NCBI GenBank assembly: GCA_963693305.1
Contig: OY855903.1
Span: forward strand, 38,340,251-38,404,250
Direction: 5' to 3'
Origin: Meandrina meandrites
Lineage: Eukaryota > Cnidaria > Anthozoa > Scleractinia > Meandrinidae
DNA length: 64,000 nucleotides
Positions 23,277 through 34,660 of this stretch are shown one piece after another. Made by a program: the position numbers and the translations under genes. Numbering within the stretch: position 1 is the stretch's first letter; each line of letters opens with the position of its first letter. The notes under the pieces are model-generated. The model was not told the DNA's origin. It searched no databases and worked only from the letters and a program-made list of their open reading frames with translations.

Positions 23277-23394
23277 ACTTTGTTTGCCCCCCCTCCCCCC
23301 AATTTTGCATAAACTATTGTTTTGGGAGTATGCAGTCCTCCCAAGGGAATTTGAAAACAATAGTCTCTTCAAAATTTGGGGGGCAAACCAAGTG
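23276..23394. mobile_element. Small MITE with CACTTTGTTTGCCCCCC ends
   Basis: Terminal inverted repeats of about 18 bp, with G/C runs and an inner inverted pair ACTATTGTTTT and GAAAACAATAGT. About 119 bp long. Confidence 0.6.
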
Positions 23395-23439
23395 TATTAT
23401 GGGCCATTGGAAAATAGAGAATTTTTTTATTATCATATG

Positions 23440-23575
23440 AAGAAGCGACTATTAGTATGCAGCGGGAATCTGTTCATTAGTATGAAGGAAGGCAGTTGTT
23501 AATATGCAGCGGGAATCCGTTCCTTAGTATGGAGGAATACAGTTATTAGTATGCAGCGGGCACCCCTTCATAATC
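23440..23575. repeat. Tandem repeat, ~57-bp unit
   Basis: About 2.3 copies of a unit containing TAGTATGCAGCGGGAATC and GTTC-TTAGTATG-AGGA. Confidence 0.7.
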
Positions 23576-24029
23576 TACAAAGTTCCTTCCTCCGGGATGA
23601 AGGTAGGCTAAGGTAGACTATGCTAGCATAATTTTAAGCATAATTTAGCAAAACAAGCATTAATTTATTTCAGTTTAGCACTGCATGCATAATCCTAGCT
23701 TTTATACGTTGAAACCAAGAAAAAAACATCATAGTTGTAGAATAATTCAGTTTGTATTTTATTTCTGTATTGTTTTTGGAAAATACTAAGATCTGTGCAA
23801 AGGCCCATGGTCAAATATGGTCCGGCAGACTCCAGGTCACCCTGTGCATATCTGAGAGACTGAGAGTCTGAGACTCTCTTCAGGCCACCACGCTTATGGC
23901 TTGGCGGCTCGGCCCCTCAGGCCTCAGTCAAAGATGGCGTGGTCCTCGAGTACATCCACTTCTAGTCCTTCCAGCCCTTTCAGCACTTTCAGATTAAAAT
24001 AGGGTTTATAGACCAGCCGATCTCTCTCA
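23576..24029. other. Intergenic, nothing recognised
   Basis: No frame or repeat that I can assign. Confidence 0.5.
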
Positions 24030-24521
24030 ATAAAACCTCATGAATGCAATGTACACATATTATATGTACAACTGTTTTGTTTCTGTTATTTGACCTCGCC
24101 CACGACGATATCGATCAGATGTTCTTGTATATGTCATGAACGCTTCACAAAGATAAAGCCACGTCACTACAAGAGCTGATACAAGAGAGAAATAATATGT
24201 ACTGCATCCATAAATGCTTCACTGGATAATGTCCTGTATTACAGGCAAATGTATGGAGGGGTGTTAATAATCAACACTAAATTGAGAAGTTTTGACAAAA
24301 AGACTTTACAGTATTTACTCCGCAAGTAGTGTTTTGCAAGTTCCAGAGATTGTGTAATATCAAATTACTCCTCTCAGGATGACTGGAATACGGGCAACAC
24401 GTTGGGATAATAAATAATTTCACTTTTGTAGAAGAATTTGCTAATGTAAGATTATTGAATGGTGAAGTCTTCGACTTGTAAATCTACAACAGTGTTTAGA
24501 TGATATATAGGGGTGGGATAT

Positions 24522-24625
24522 CGAGGCGTGGTGGCCTAAAGGTCAGTACGCTGGACTCCGGATCAAGGTGTCGGGAGTCAGTGTGTTTTGTTCTTTGGAA
24601 AGACACTTTACTCTCACAGTGCCTC
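24522..24625 (+). repeat. SINE left half, split by Gypsy-2
   Basis: Same head as at 497-599. It stops at GCCTC (24621-24625), which recurs at 32287 on the far side of Gypsy-2, where the SINE body resumes. Confidence 0.75.
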
Positions 24626-24695
24626 TGTAATGCTTGTCGAAGAACGTTTATTCAACTGACTGTGTGTGAAGGCCCACAGCCTGCTTAATAAATTA

Positions 24696-25199
24696 AATGA
24701 CAAACAATACTGCAAGGCTGATCGTACTACATAAAAAGTAAACTTTGTGAGACACCAACACGACTAGAACCGATATAGTGGGATTGCAAGCGTGGACAGC
24801 TGTTTCGTTCTTTTTGGAACTCGTCAGCACGGTGTAGCAAATCTAAATAACGCCAGCGAAAGAGCCAACGCAAATAGATTGCCCAATGTACACTATATCA
24901 AGTTCCGTACTTTGAACTCACTTGTCCCCCGAATCACGCACTGCCACATCACGTGTTTCGGGGGACAAGAAGACCAAAGTGTCACGATGATGTCTCACAA
25001 AGCGAATTCTACTAAATGTGGATGGCACGGCCATTCCGAACATTTAAGCGCATGGACACAACCATGCTGAATAAAAACGCAGCATATCGGATCTAAAAAG
25101 ATCCACGGTCCAAAAAATACGCAAAAGCACAACTTTAAAGCAAGGGACCGCAAACGAAAATGCTGCTAATGTAGGATCCAGCAAGGGATCTGATAAATA
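24696..25199. mobile_element. 504-bp insertion in the LTR
   Basis: Flanked by a 9-bp duplication AATAAATTA (24687-24695 and 25200-25208). It ends in a TAAATAAATAAA-like tail, which suggests a retroposed SINE-like element. It contains an inverted pair CTTGTCCCCCGAA and TTCGGGGGACAAG near 24920-24970. Confidence 0.65.
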
Positions 25200-25256
25200 A
25201 ATAAATTAACTACACGTGCAATGTGCTAATATGCTAACATGTGTGATATGCTAATT

Positions 25257-25752
25257 TATTATATAAACTGCAGTGCTTTAGCGAGTGGTAGCAAATCGAG
25301 AAAAATGGTATCCCACATGTGTGGATAAAAATGATATCCACACATGTGTGATATCATTTTTGACCAATCAGGTTGCAGAGTTTGCCATGTTCCAATGCTG
25401 AATGAGCCAAAGTAAATCGATATTAAGTCGAAAAATCTTCGGATCTTCCTCGGCAATCTTCGGCAATCTTCGGAAAACTTCGGAAATTCTCGGAAAATGT
25501 TCGGAAACATTCGTACAACCTTCGGACAACATTTTGAAAATTTTCGGAAATCTTCGGAAAATCGTCAAAAACATCGTAATTAGTACGTTTATATAATAAA
25601 AAGAATAATACATGGTTTCTTGGAGATATGAAATTTATCTTCTCTTTTTCAAATCCGATATCTCACTCGTTCGCTGCTCTCACTCGTGAGCTATCGATTT
25701 GAACACTCGAAGATAAATTTCATATCTCCGCGAAACCATGTATTATCCTCTG
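25257..25752. mobile_element. ~0.5-kb foldback insertion in the LTR
   Basis: Lies between the last two LTR pieces. It holds an inverted repeat (about 25605-25640 against 25710-25747, arms containing ATACATGGTTTC and GATATGAAATTTATC), a shorter inverted pair with CCACACATGTG at about 25311-25350, and a decamer minisatellite. Confidence 0.6.
25428..25565. repeat. Decamer minisatellite, TCTTCGGAAA type
   Basis: About a dozen variable 8-11 bp units of the form (A)TCTTCGG(A/C)AA. Confidence 0.8.
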
Positions 25753-25761
25753 TATGTTACA

Positions 25762-25773
25762 TCCCTTTCTTTT
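25762..25773 (-). promoter_or_regulatory. Polypurine tract of Gypsy-2
   Basis: On the minus strand AAAAGAAAGGGA directly precedes the LTR start TGTAACATA. Confidence 0.75.
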
Positions 25774-28124
25774 AATCAACAATATGTGCTAGAAGATGAA
25801 AAGAAAAAAGAAACAAATATATTGACTCTCTCGATTATGAACAGGTGTAATATATAGATTTAGGCAGGCCTAAAAGCGGAGCTCCCATTTATTAATTTTT
25901 TTCCTTGAGTTAATTACAGTGTTGCTAAATAAGTACACACTATATTTCTAAACTTTATACGGTGGCCCATGTAGGTATAAAATAAATTTTAATCGCTCAT
26001 GGTCGAACTTAATATCTTAAAAACCTCTCATGGTTTTGTTGACGAAAGCGATGTCAATGTTAACCCGTCTGAATTTTCTTGCCCGTGACAGGTTCTAAAA
26101 TTGAAATTGACGAGTGCACTTAATTGGGTTCCTCACGTACGCACGTAGGCGCAAAACAAATCTTTGTAAAACTTTTTCCAACATTTGCTGTACACTATAA
26201 ATTAATACACCTCTAGGACCTTTATGAGTTATTCAATGTAAAAAAAATCTTGACCTTGTTTTGATTACTGCAAAGCTATCAGGGCAAGAAAATCAACTCA
26301 AGGCAAAAAACAGAAAACAAAGTGAACTCGAAGCTAAACACAGTAAACAAAATGAACTCACGCCGCGGCAAACTGAGAAAATCACGACGGCAAAACAAAC
26401 TCTGCAAATTGATGGGGCCGGTTATGTAAGTCACTTTGAGGAAGTTTTTGTGTAAGAATTGTGGCAGTTTGTGATTTGGGAAGTGGTGCACGCTAACTTA
26501 AGAATAAGCTTACAATAATGTTGTTTTGACTGTTTTGAACCGTCTTCCTTTCGTTGTAGTTTGGTTGCATGATTGTTTATCGTACACGTTGCTAACAGAA
26601 TTTTATGTAGAGAACTGAATGAATTTTCTTTATTTCTAGTAAGTAAATATGCTTTAGGTGAAGCCTGAACTCAATCAGCCAAGCACAGGTAACTCGCAAC
26701 GAAACCGGCGAAATATTCATTTACGCATCTAAGATATTTCAACACACTCACTCATAAGCAGTGATAAGAGAAACAAAACAAATGCAAGCGAGCCGAAATC
26801 ATGATTTTGATGTTAATAACTTGTTTTTAAAAATCCAATAATGAACATCACAGTTAACTCCACTAACTAAAACAGAAAACAGGTCGTCTAAACGAAATAT
26901 TTAATAAACAATGTCTGTATAAAATGTACAAACATGAACACGTTTGATAAATATTTACGGGAAGATCTGCCGAAAACCGACACAGCTTCAAAAATGAAGT
27001 ATAATTCTCTCAATATAAAATTAGGCTTATTCTTTGTGCATACATTTACGTTTGTTACCTTATTATTGGAGAAGGCTTGTAAATTCTGCAGGGCAAAGCT
27101 TCAAAACCAGCCCAATAAAAATATCGGAGACGAACACGGCAGTTTCGTTGTAAGCTTACTCCAACACCACCGCGAAGCGAAGATCAATTTCTATCTTTCC
27201 ATCGGTGTAGCCTCTAACAGTCTTTTATCCTTCACTTCAGTGAACTTGATCAGCTCTGAGTTCACTTTTATTTGAGCTCAATTCAGTGATTTTCAGCCTT
27301 GTTCAGCCGCAGGTCAAACCCTGGACATCGCTCTTTATGACTTTTAGTCCGATATATAATGTGCAAGTCTGCAGTTATGTTGGATCCTTCTGTTACGAGG
27401 TTGTCCTAAATCATCTGGCATACGTTTCCATGATGAACATGAGTAAATGGAGCGAGAAATATTCACGAAGACTTAAGTTCTCCAACAGCTTTCTTCGCGT
27501 CTTTCATTCAGCTTAAAGGTGAAGAGCGTACCAAAGATTTGCCGCCTTTTCATGCAATCACTTCGTTTAAGTTGATATGAAATGTCCAGATCATTTTTTT
27601 GATGTGAGAAAATATCTCTGAAGTATATAAAAACTTAAGATGTGATAGGGTAGGCGAAATGAAATATCCCTAGTCGATTTTCAACATGAAAAAAAAAGTG
27701 CAGTGTCCTACAAACTTCTACGATAGGTATTTTTTAACTAAAGTGGGATGGCCAATATCAAACAAGCTTTTTCTGGAGTATGGTCGCCATTTTGGGCAAC
27801 TTCGTACGTATGTATGTAGAGCGCACGCGCCCGCGAGCCATGCCGCTTGCCACGATGACCATGAAACGCATGGTTTTACAATTTTCCATGTTCGCACGAA
27901 ACCTATGGGGCTCCGCTATTATAAACAAATAAAGTCAATGAAATAAAATTTGCCGTCTTACTTTTTTCTTTAACTAATGTTTACTTAAATGTTCGATCAC
28001 AAGTTAAGTCTTTCTGGCGCTCGGATCTCTCGACCCGAGCGAGATTTCGATGGACATTTCTCCGTTTCTTTCCTTGGTGGCTTGTCCACTGGGGCGAGTT
28101 CTTGGGGTCGACATCTGAAGGCAT
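25774..28124. other. 3' untranslated part of Gypsy-2
   Basis: About 2.35 kb without convincing coding sequence. The longest plus-strand frame (26934-27275, 113 codons) has no recognised domain. Some stretches, such as 27570-27620, resemble the host-segment modules near 4800, so further insertions may be present. Confidence 0.45.
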
Positions 28125-29216
28125 TCAAATCTCCGTTGTATTACATCCTTGTGGGATACTGCTCAGGGAGTTGTTTGTTGAGCTGTTGGGTGAGCTGCTT
28201 GGTCTCAGGTGGATCCTGTTCCTTCGTAATTGAGCGCCTGTTTCTTTTTCCACAATATAGGACCTGGGTGTTTCTCCTCGTCTTATAACCTTGGCAGGGT
28301 TCCACGGGTTCCACACAGGATCTTGTACGTGGATGGCTTGGGCCTTGTGTGGCTCAGGGAGTTCCTTAGTGTGTCTGTTGTAGTAATGGCTCTGGTTGTC
28401 TTGTCTCGCCTTAAGCCGATTCCTAAAATCCTCTTGACTTCCTGATGGATAAATCTTCCCAGGGAGTGTGGACTTGAAAATTCGGCCATTTAGTAGCTCA
28501 GCCAGTGATGGTACATTGGAACTCAAGGGCGTTGTTCGCAGTGCCAACAAGGCTAGCTGAATGTCCTCTCCAGTTTCTCTGCATTTAAGGATGGTCTTCT
28601 TGACCGTTTGGACTTGACGTTCAATAAAACCATGACCACGTGGATAGTGAGGGGTTGACGTCACGATCTCGAAGCCGTATTGGCTTGACAGTTGCCGGAA
28701 CTCGGCGGAGGTGAATTGGGTACCATTGTCGCACTGTAGGATTTTAGGAATTCCATTTTCTGCGAATAGCATCTTTGTTTCATTAACAACGGCTGGAACT
28801 GTGAGGTTGTGACACTTTCTGACAAATGGAGATTTGGAATAGTAATCAACAACAATGAGGAACCACGACTGTTGAGTGTGAAACAGATCTGCGGTCACGG
28901 TTTGCGACGGTCTTGAAGGGATTTCTGAAGGTATCATAGGTTCCTTCTGCTGGGAGTTTTGGTATTTCTGGCAAACGTTGCACGAACTTATGAGGGTTTC
29001 TATTTCTCTGTACATGTTTGGCCAGTAGACACATGACTTTGCTCGCAGCTTGCATTTTTCTATGCCAAAGTGCCTTTCATGGATCTGCTGTAAGATATTG
29101 CCTCTCAGGGATTCAGGGACTATGACTCGGCTGCCCAGGAGTACAATCCCATCTTCTACTGACATTTCATCTCGCATGGACCAATACGGTTTCACTGCCT
29201 GGTCAACTTTCTTCAC
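28125..29216 (-). pseudogene. pol: Gypsy-2 integrase
   Basis: The 363-codon frame carries a complete integrase core. The zinc-binding HHCC module (HERHFGIEKC, then CNVCQKY) is followed by the first catalytic aspartate (TADLFH), the second (QCDNGTQF) and the glutamate (FIERQVQ), with spacing as in Ty3/Gypsy. The C-terminal region has PVWNPW and LRRNRIHLR, typical of this lineage, and no chromodomain. The core looks intact, but it is cut off from RNase H by frameshifts between 29217 and 29346, so the polyprotein is broken. It sits last in pol. Confidence 0.9.
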
Positions 29217-29345
29217 ATTGTCTGGCCAGCCTTGTACAACCTGACGGGATAGCTGCTGTAGAGCTTGATCTTTGCAGTTTCGTTTTTAAACTTTTCCATT
29301 TTTGCTGGAGTGATTCTGATGAGATGGTGAATTTTTACTTGCATG

Positions 29346-29870
29346 TCAGGGAACCTCGAATTCATCCAATGGCGAGAGACGAGATAGGGCGTCGGCTGTG
29401 ACCATTTCTCTTCCCGGGAGGTACTTGATCTCAAAGTCGTAAGGTTGTAGCCGCAACAACATTCTTAGAAGGCGCGGAGGTGCTTGCATGAGGTTCTTCT
29501 TGTGTATTTGTTCTAGAGGCCGGTGGTCGGTCTTAGCCACAAACGATCTTCCATAGAGATAGGAATGGAATTTTTCACAGCCATAGACTACTGCTAACAG
29601 TTTTCGCTCAATGTTGGCGTATCGGGTCTCTGCAGGGGTAAGTGCTTTTGATGCAAATGCTATCGGCCTGTTGTTCTGGAACAGCGCTGCACCCAGACCT
29701 TTAATCGATGCATCAACGTGGAAGGCAACTGGTTCCCTTCTGTAATAGTATGCCAGCGTCGTTGCTGTGCAAATCATTGACTTCACCTTATGAAAAGCTT
29801 TCGAGTGTGATGTAGTCCATGCAAAGTCAATGTTCCCTTTTAGGAGGTCTATTAGTGGTGCAGTGTGGTT
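29346..29870 (-). pseudogene. pol: Gypsy-2 RNase H domain
   Basis: The frame includes FHVDASIKGLGAALF (first catalytic aspartate), the glutamate helix in YANIERKLLAVVYG, and the TDHRPLEQ motif, ending with the tether EIKYLPGREMVTADALSRL before integrase. It would remove RNA from RNA-DNA hybrids. It joins RT on its 5' side across a 57-bp palindrome inserted at 29871-29927 and is separated from integrase by frameshifts downstream. Confidence 0.88.
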
Positions 29871-29927
29871 AGCCTGCGTTGCAGACAAAACTAAATCCGG
29901 GGTTCAGTTTCGTCTGCAACGCAGGCT
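29871..29927. mobile_element. 57-bp palindromic mini-element in pol
   Basis: AGCCTGCGTTGCAGACAAAA and its complement form nearly the whole insertion. The flanks AGTGTGGTT and AGTGTGGTC are a target duplication. It interrupts pol between RT and RNase H. A related foldback with AGCCTGC ends is at 37167-37244. Confidence 0.75.
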
Positions 29928-30630
29928 AAGTGTGGTCAGCTAGCTTGGGAATGAATGAGCCCATATATGTTGCTATCCCTAGGAATGTATGAAGCTCCTC
30001 TTTGTCTTTGGGCATTTCCATTTCTTCTATGGCTCTGACTTTGTCTGGGTTAGGTTTAACGCCGTCTGGTGTGTACAGTGTACCGAAGAAATTGCACTCC
30101 TTTGTCTTGACAACACACTTCTCTTCATTTAGCTCAATTCCGGCTTTTCCGGTACGTTCCATAGTTTCATGTAGATGCAAGTCATGTTCTTTGTCACTCT
30201 TTCCATAGACAGTGATGTCGTCTGCGATCCCAATAGCTCCGAGACAGTTGCGGTATGTTTCGTCAATCTTGAATTGAAAGATGTCTTGACTCATGTGTAG
30301 GCCAAATGGCATCCTAAGGAAACGGAACCAGCCGAATGGTGTGCTAAATGTTGTTAAGTACGAGGATTCTTCGTCCAGTTTGACTTTCCAGTATCCGTTT
30401 CGAGCATCAAGCTTGCTAAAGAGTTTTGCGCCTGTCAGCTTCGGTGCTATCTCTTCGAGAGTAGCGGTCGGATGGTGCTCTCTCTTAATCGCCATGTTCA
30501 GGTCTTTGGGGTCGAGGCACAAGCGGAGTCGTCCATTTACCCAATCTGTGGGCTGTGTTACTCTTGCAATGATATCTTGACTCTCCATTTCACTTAATTC
30601 TACTTGCAGTCTGTCTTTTAGTTCAATTGG
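29928..30630 (-). pseudogene. pol: Gypsy-2 reverse transcriptase
   Basis: RT motifs in order: RLCLDPKDLN, first catalytic aspartate in FSKLDARNGYW, FLRMPFGLHMSQDIFQ, and the active-site box GIADDITVYG, in which the YxDD tyrosine position reads as I. Thumb and connection residues follow (NFFGTLYTPDGVKPNPDK, FLGIATYMGSFIPKLADHT). The frame is open from about 30588. A stop separates it from the protease-RT linker upstream, and the palindrome at 29871 cuts it from RNase H. Confidence 0.9.
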
Positions 30631-31200
30631 AACTTAACGGGGTGCATGAACCACACGTTGAACTTTAGAATCTAGTGTGATGTGATACGTGTAGTCTTCA
30701 AAACATTCAACCGTACCGTTAAAGCATTCCGGGTACATTTCCATCAGTTCTTGTTTACTTCTGATTGGGGGGCGCTCTTCTAATGATACATGCCTTTCAA
30801 TGTACGCAGCTTCCCGGTTACTGTTGATGTCTGCATGTTGCGCTGAGACGTTGAAATTGCCAGTTGGTTCAGTCAGGTTTGTTTTGAGTGTACAGTTTAA
30901 TGATACTAGTTTTAATGCAGTACATGCTTTTAACCCTAGAATGGCTGGGCCAGGTGTGTCGGTTACATAGAAAATGCAGTTGATCTTCTTCTCTTTGTAC
31001 TTGCAAGGTATGTTTACAGTGCCCAGTTGTTTAATTATGTAGCCGTCATATGCTGAGAGAACGTCTTCATTTTTCTCTAAAGCTTCTGGTTTGGGTTTCC
31101 GTCATCATCAAATTTCTCTGGAGCTATAATGCGATGTAGTCGAACAGGCAGCACGTTGCTCGCTCTGTGCGCCTGTATCCACTTTGCATTGTAGAGAGAA
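30631..31200 (-). pseudogene. pol: Gypsy-2 protease region, degraded
   Basis: On the minus strand about 31169-31183 codes VDTGAQ, the aspartic protease active-site motif. The downstream continuation (VLPVRLHRI) is in another frame, so a frameshift falls within a few codons. Sequence further on, including AILGLKA-type residues near 30940, fits the rest of a protease. No uninterrupted frame remains. Confidence 0.65.
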
Positions 31201-31233
31201 ATCTCAAGTAGAAACACTTTCCATGGCGTTAAT

Positions 31234-32095
31234 TTAAATGGTGCTGATTGTTAGAACTTCATCGTCATCGTCGTGGGCCGGGTCGTGGGACTTTTCTTCA
31301 ATAGTGTGGATAGTTTTCTTGGAGGTCAGCTTTGTTCCTTGACTTGGTTGTTTCCGTTTGCCGGATCTGTAGACTGATTTCCAGTGATTAGCTTCACCAC
31401 ATTTTCGACAAGTTGAGTCATAAGCTGGGCATTTGTTTCGCGGATATTGTTGATGCTGTTTACCGCAATTGTTACAAAATTCTCTCTCTTGTTCTTGTCG
31501 AATAGAATCGCTATTTCTGCCATCTTGATAACTTTTACTATGCTCAGTCAACGTCTTCATGTGCTTGCTCGCGGCCCTGTGGTTTCTTGCAATCTCGATA
31601 GCCGCTGCGAGGGTCACGGTTTTGTCGCGAGTGATGAGCGATTTTTGAACGTCGGGGTTTTTTGATCCCCAAACAAGTTGGTCTAACACTCTGTCTTCGA
31701 CTTCAGTGTCGTCGCGGAATTGACATTTTGCTGCTAAATTTTATTCATGAGACAAAATCGTCGAATGGCTCGTGCGTTTCTTGTCGCATTCCTTGTAGTG
31801 TGTATCTATGAATACGATGACTCATCTTCGGCTACAATTGATTCTCGAATTTTTCGAAAATAACGTCAGCCTTTTTCTTATCGTCTTCCTTCGTAAAGGT
31901 CCAACTGTTGTACATGTCGAGCCCTTTTTCTCCCGACCAAAGTAGAATGTAGCTCACTTTCTCTTCGTCGTCGGTGTCGTTGAGAACGCTTTTAAACATA
32001 AGTTGACATTTCTGTTTAAATCTCCCGAACGCAGTTACCGGATCAGGAGCGTCCCAGTTCATCTGTGGCGATGTGAAGGACGCAGTTGCTGCCAT
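31234..32095 (-). pseudogene. gag: Gypsy-2 gag with zinc knuckles
   Basis: The first frame starts at ATG 32095 and stops at 31832. The second runs 31689-31234. About 140 bases between them are frameshifted. The second part holds two CCHC-like knuckles, CNNCGKQHQQYPRNKC (longer first spacing) and CRKCGEANHWKSVY. The second has tyrosine where the last cysteine is expected, so it probably cannot bind zinc. The acidic tail ends before the protease region. Confidence 0.85.
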
Positions 32096-32146
32096 ATTTC
32101 GCTTTTGTTGGTCCCTCTCGACGCAACTTTTAGAGATTAGTTGAAT

Positions 32147-32161
32147 AAAACGCTGCCACCA
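32147..32161 (-). promoter_or_regulatory. Primer-binding site of Gypsy-2
   Basis: On the minus strand TGGTGGCAGCGTTTT follows the LTR with no spacer, as expected for a tRNA 3'-end complement. Confidence 0.7.
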
Positions 32162-32286
32162 TGTAATGCTTGTTGAAGAACGTGTATTCAACTGACTGTG
32201 TGCAAAGGCCCACAGCCTGCATAATAAATTAACTACACGTGCAATATGCTAATATGCTAACATATGTGATATACTAATATGTTACA
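32162..32286 (-). repeat. Gypsy-2 5' LTR (125 bp)
   Basis: Intact short LTR with TGTAAT and ATGTTACA ends in plus orientation. It contains a repeated ATATGCTAATATGCTAACAT segment. Confidence 0.85.
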
Positions 32287-32448
32287 GCCTCTCTCAACAC
32301 AGATGAATAATTGCTGGGATGCAGCCGTACGATGGACTAGCATCTCATTCAGGCGGCTGGGGCGAGGGGTGGGGGTGGTAGAAATACTCCTAGTTTCTTC
32401 ATGCTTCAAACCAGGATAAGTTCCGGCCTGATGGACCACTAGGCTCAA
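32287..32448 (+). repeat. SINE right half, split by Gypsy-2
   Basis: Begins with the duplicated GCCTC, then has the SINE body motifs GATGGACTAGCATC, AGAAATACTCCTAGT and GGATAAGTTCCGGC, which also occur in the minus-strand SINE at 63812-64000. Confidence 0.75.
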
Positions 32449-33944
32449 ACTCAGACTTTATCCTTTTAGATCATAGGGATGTATTTGATTGATCGCAAAG
32501 TGAGCTTCTTGTGGGCATGACGATGTGAATATTGTTGTTAAGTGGTTTACGTCACCGGAGGAAGATGACTTGTGGATGTAGGGCTAGGGTGTACGTGCAA
32601 ATGTTGCTGGGTTCCCTTTATTCTTCACCGTTTGGGGTCACGTGACCCCTTGGTTTTTGTTCTATCGTGCATGTAATGGCGCACTTGATTGAACGTGTTC
32701 TTATTTGATTATCGAGGGATTTAGTCCTTACAGTAAAGTGTAATTAAGAGGTTTGTAAAAATAAATTATGCAGCACTCTCCACACAAAGAAAAAACATTG
32801 TAGTAACGGTAAGTTTTTATTTATTTTATGATTTACAGCAAATAATATAATCAAAGATGTATTATAACACTGAGCATGTGTTTGAACATCTATCAAGTTC
32901 CAAAGATGTATTATAACATCGTTTACAAAATATCATAATCATGTAATAGAACATCGTGATTAAAATAACTGTTTCCATTCTTGTTATAATAAACTTTTAA
33001 AGTAGTAGTACTTTACAGTTACTTGTTATTAAAGATAACAACTTATCTTTGTTTAAAGAAATAAAAACATAATAATAACTACAACTTATCCCTAATTTGT
33101 TATAACACTAGCAAAGAACGAAATTAAGGAACTAAAATAGACTACATCAAGTAATATCTTCATTTCTACTTATCACAAATACAATAAATGAATCACATTA
33201 AATACACCCATATCATTACTGGAATGGATGGAAAGGATTTCACGAAAGTATACATTCTTCTTTAATTATCTTCCAATTTTATTTTCTAATGTTAACTAAC
33301 TGAGTAAAAGTAAAGCTAAAACTGTTCATGTATAGTATCTGTTTTAATCGTTCAAATTACTATAGGGGGTACTGTATAAATGAGCACCGAACTGCATATT
33401 GCTCAAAACATTGGTACGTCATGCGAAAGGTCCCCTGAGTATCAGGCTCTTCTGGGGGGTGGGGTGGGGTGGGGGTGGTGGAGACGGGAAATAAGGGCAC
33501 CACTGAGACATTTAGGTTTTTTTAAAGTTTGAGCGTTTTTAGCTGAAATTGAAGTGCTCAAATTACAAGTTGATCAATATAATCCGTTAGTAAGTGCTCT
33601 ATGTTAGAAAGGATAACCCCCTTCCCGATAACCATGAAATCTTGTCACTACTTTCGGGGAGGGGGGGGGGGGGGGTGGTAGAGGGGGGTGGTGGATGAGC
33701 ATTAAACCTTAATTTAACAAACTCATTTTCAGCCCAATCATTTAAGGACTCTGTATCGATATCAGCTTGATATTATTAAGGTGTTCATTACCAATAAATC
33801 ATAAACATCACACGCTCTCGAGATGGTATAACATGAGTATGAAGCAAATCCTCAGCTAAACTGTGGATAATATAGCCTACAGTTCTTCTCTACACTCTTT
33901 TATATAAGAACAATTTTTCAAGAACTTCGATTGACCCAGATTTT
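32449..33944. other. Non-coding, G-rich tracts and AATA-rich stretches
   Basis: Absent from copy 1, where deletion joined 647 to about 33950. Short local repeats of AAAGATGTATTATAACAT lie at about 32850-32930. G-runs at about 33454-33482 and 33655-33698 could form quadruplexes. No gene. Confidence 0.5.
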
Positions 33945-34660
33945 AAGAACACACCCAACCTTAAACTGAGAAGTGAAGCAAGAAAAATAAAAAAAAAACA
34001 AATACGAATCATTTAACCTAATCATCGTAGCTGATAAATTTACAGGAAACTCACGACTTTATATCTGTACAGATCTCAATCGTGTTATTAGAGAAGTTGA
34101 TTTACGTGTATTTTGAGGAGTTTGAGGCGGTTTCTTCGGACGAATTTTAAACAAATCGTTGTAATAAAGACTACAGACTGGTAGTCGAAAGCTCGTTTTT
34201 AAACAAAATTTATAACCAGATATCGCTTTTCCATTTTTAATAATGTCTTACCCTGGTTACTCATCTATTTTTAATGAATTCCGATTTGCCTTTTTACGAC
34301 TGTTTTTGCGTATGCAAAATGGGAGTTACGGAAGGGGTGGCGATTTGAAGCCATCCTTCCTTCACTCCTTCAGTCGATCAGATGTAAACAAAAGGCCGTT
34401 GACAGATGGTTGGCAGACCTACATGTAACGCCACTCTCAGTTTGACGTTGCGGTTTATTAAGACCGATGACAGACCACTGTACTTTACGCGCTAATGGTT
34501 TTGTTTTGATGGGTATGTGATGATAATTTGAAAATCGATTGTGAGCATATTTTATTTTTATTTTACCTTAAATCAGGTGTATGTTGTTTCTGCCCTATAG
34601 AAAAATCAACAGAATTTTCTTAAGTTTGCATGTGACGGTGAAAGCGAAATTGAACCCGAA

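Larger units (their letters stand above)
24626..25761 (-). repeat. Gypsy-2 3' LTR with two nested insertions
   Basis: LTR pieces at 24626-24695, 25200-25257 and about 25753-25761 together match the 125-bp LTR at 32162-32286. The intervals are insertions. Confidence 0.75.
24626..32286 (-). mobile_element. Gypsy-2, minus-strand LTR retrotransposon
   Basis: LTR boundaries TGTAA...TTACA, 5-bp duplication GCCTC (24621-24625 and 32287-32291), primer-binding site next to the right LTR and polypurine tract next to the left LTR together define the element. Read on the minus strand the order is gag (two frames), protease, RT, RNase H, integrase, about 2.4 kb of untranslated sequence, then the 3' LTR. 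It has no chromodomain and belongs to a different Gypsy lineage from Gypsy-1, with two CCHC-type knuckles and an ADD polymerase motif. It is defective. Confidence 0.9.

Noticed and set aside
26934..27275. 113-codon frame in the Gypsy-2 3' region
   Set aside because: Unlike any env or accessory protein known to me; surrounding sequence is non-coding in character.
33449..33698. G-rich tracts as a regulatory G-quadruplex promoter
   Set aside because: No nearby gene; likely simple-sequence expansion.
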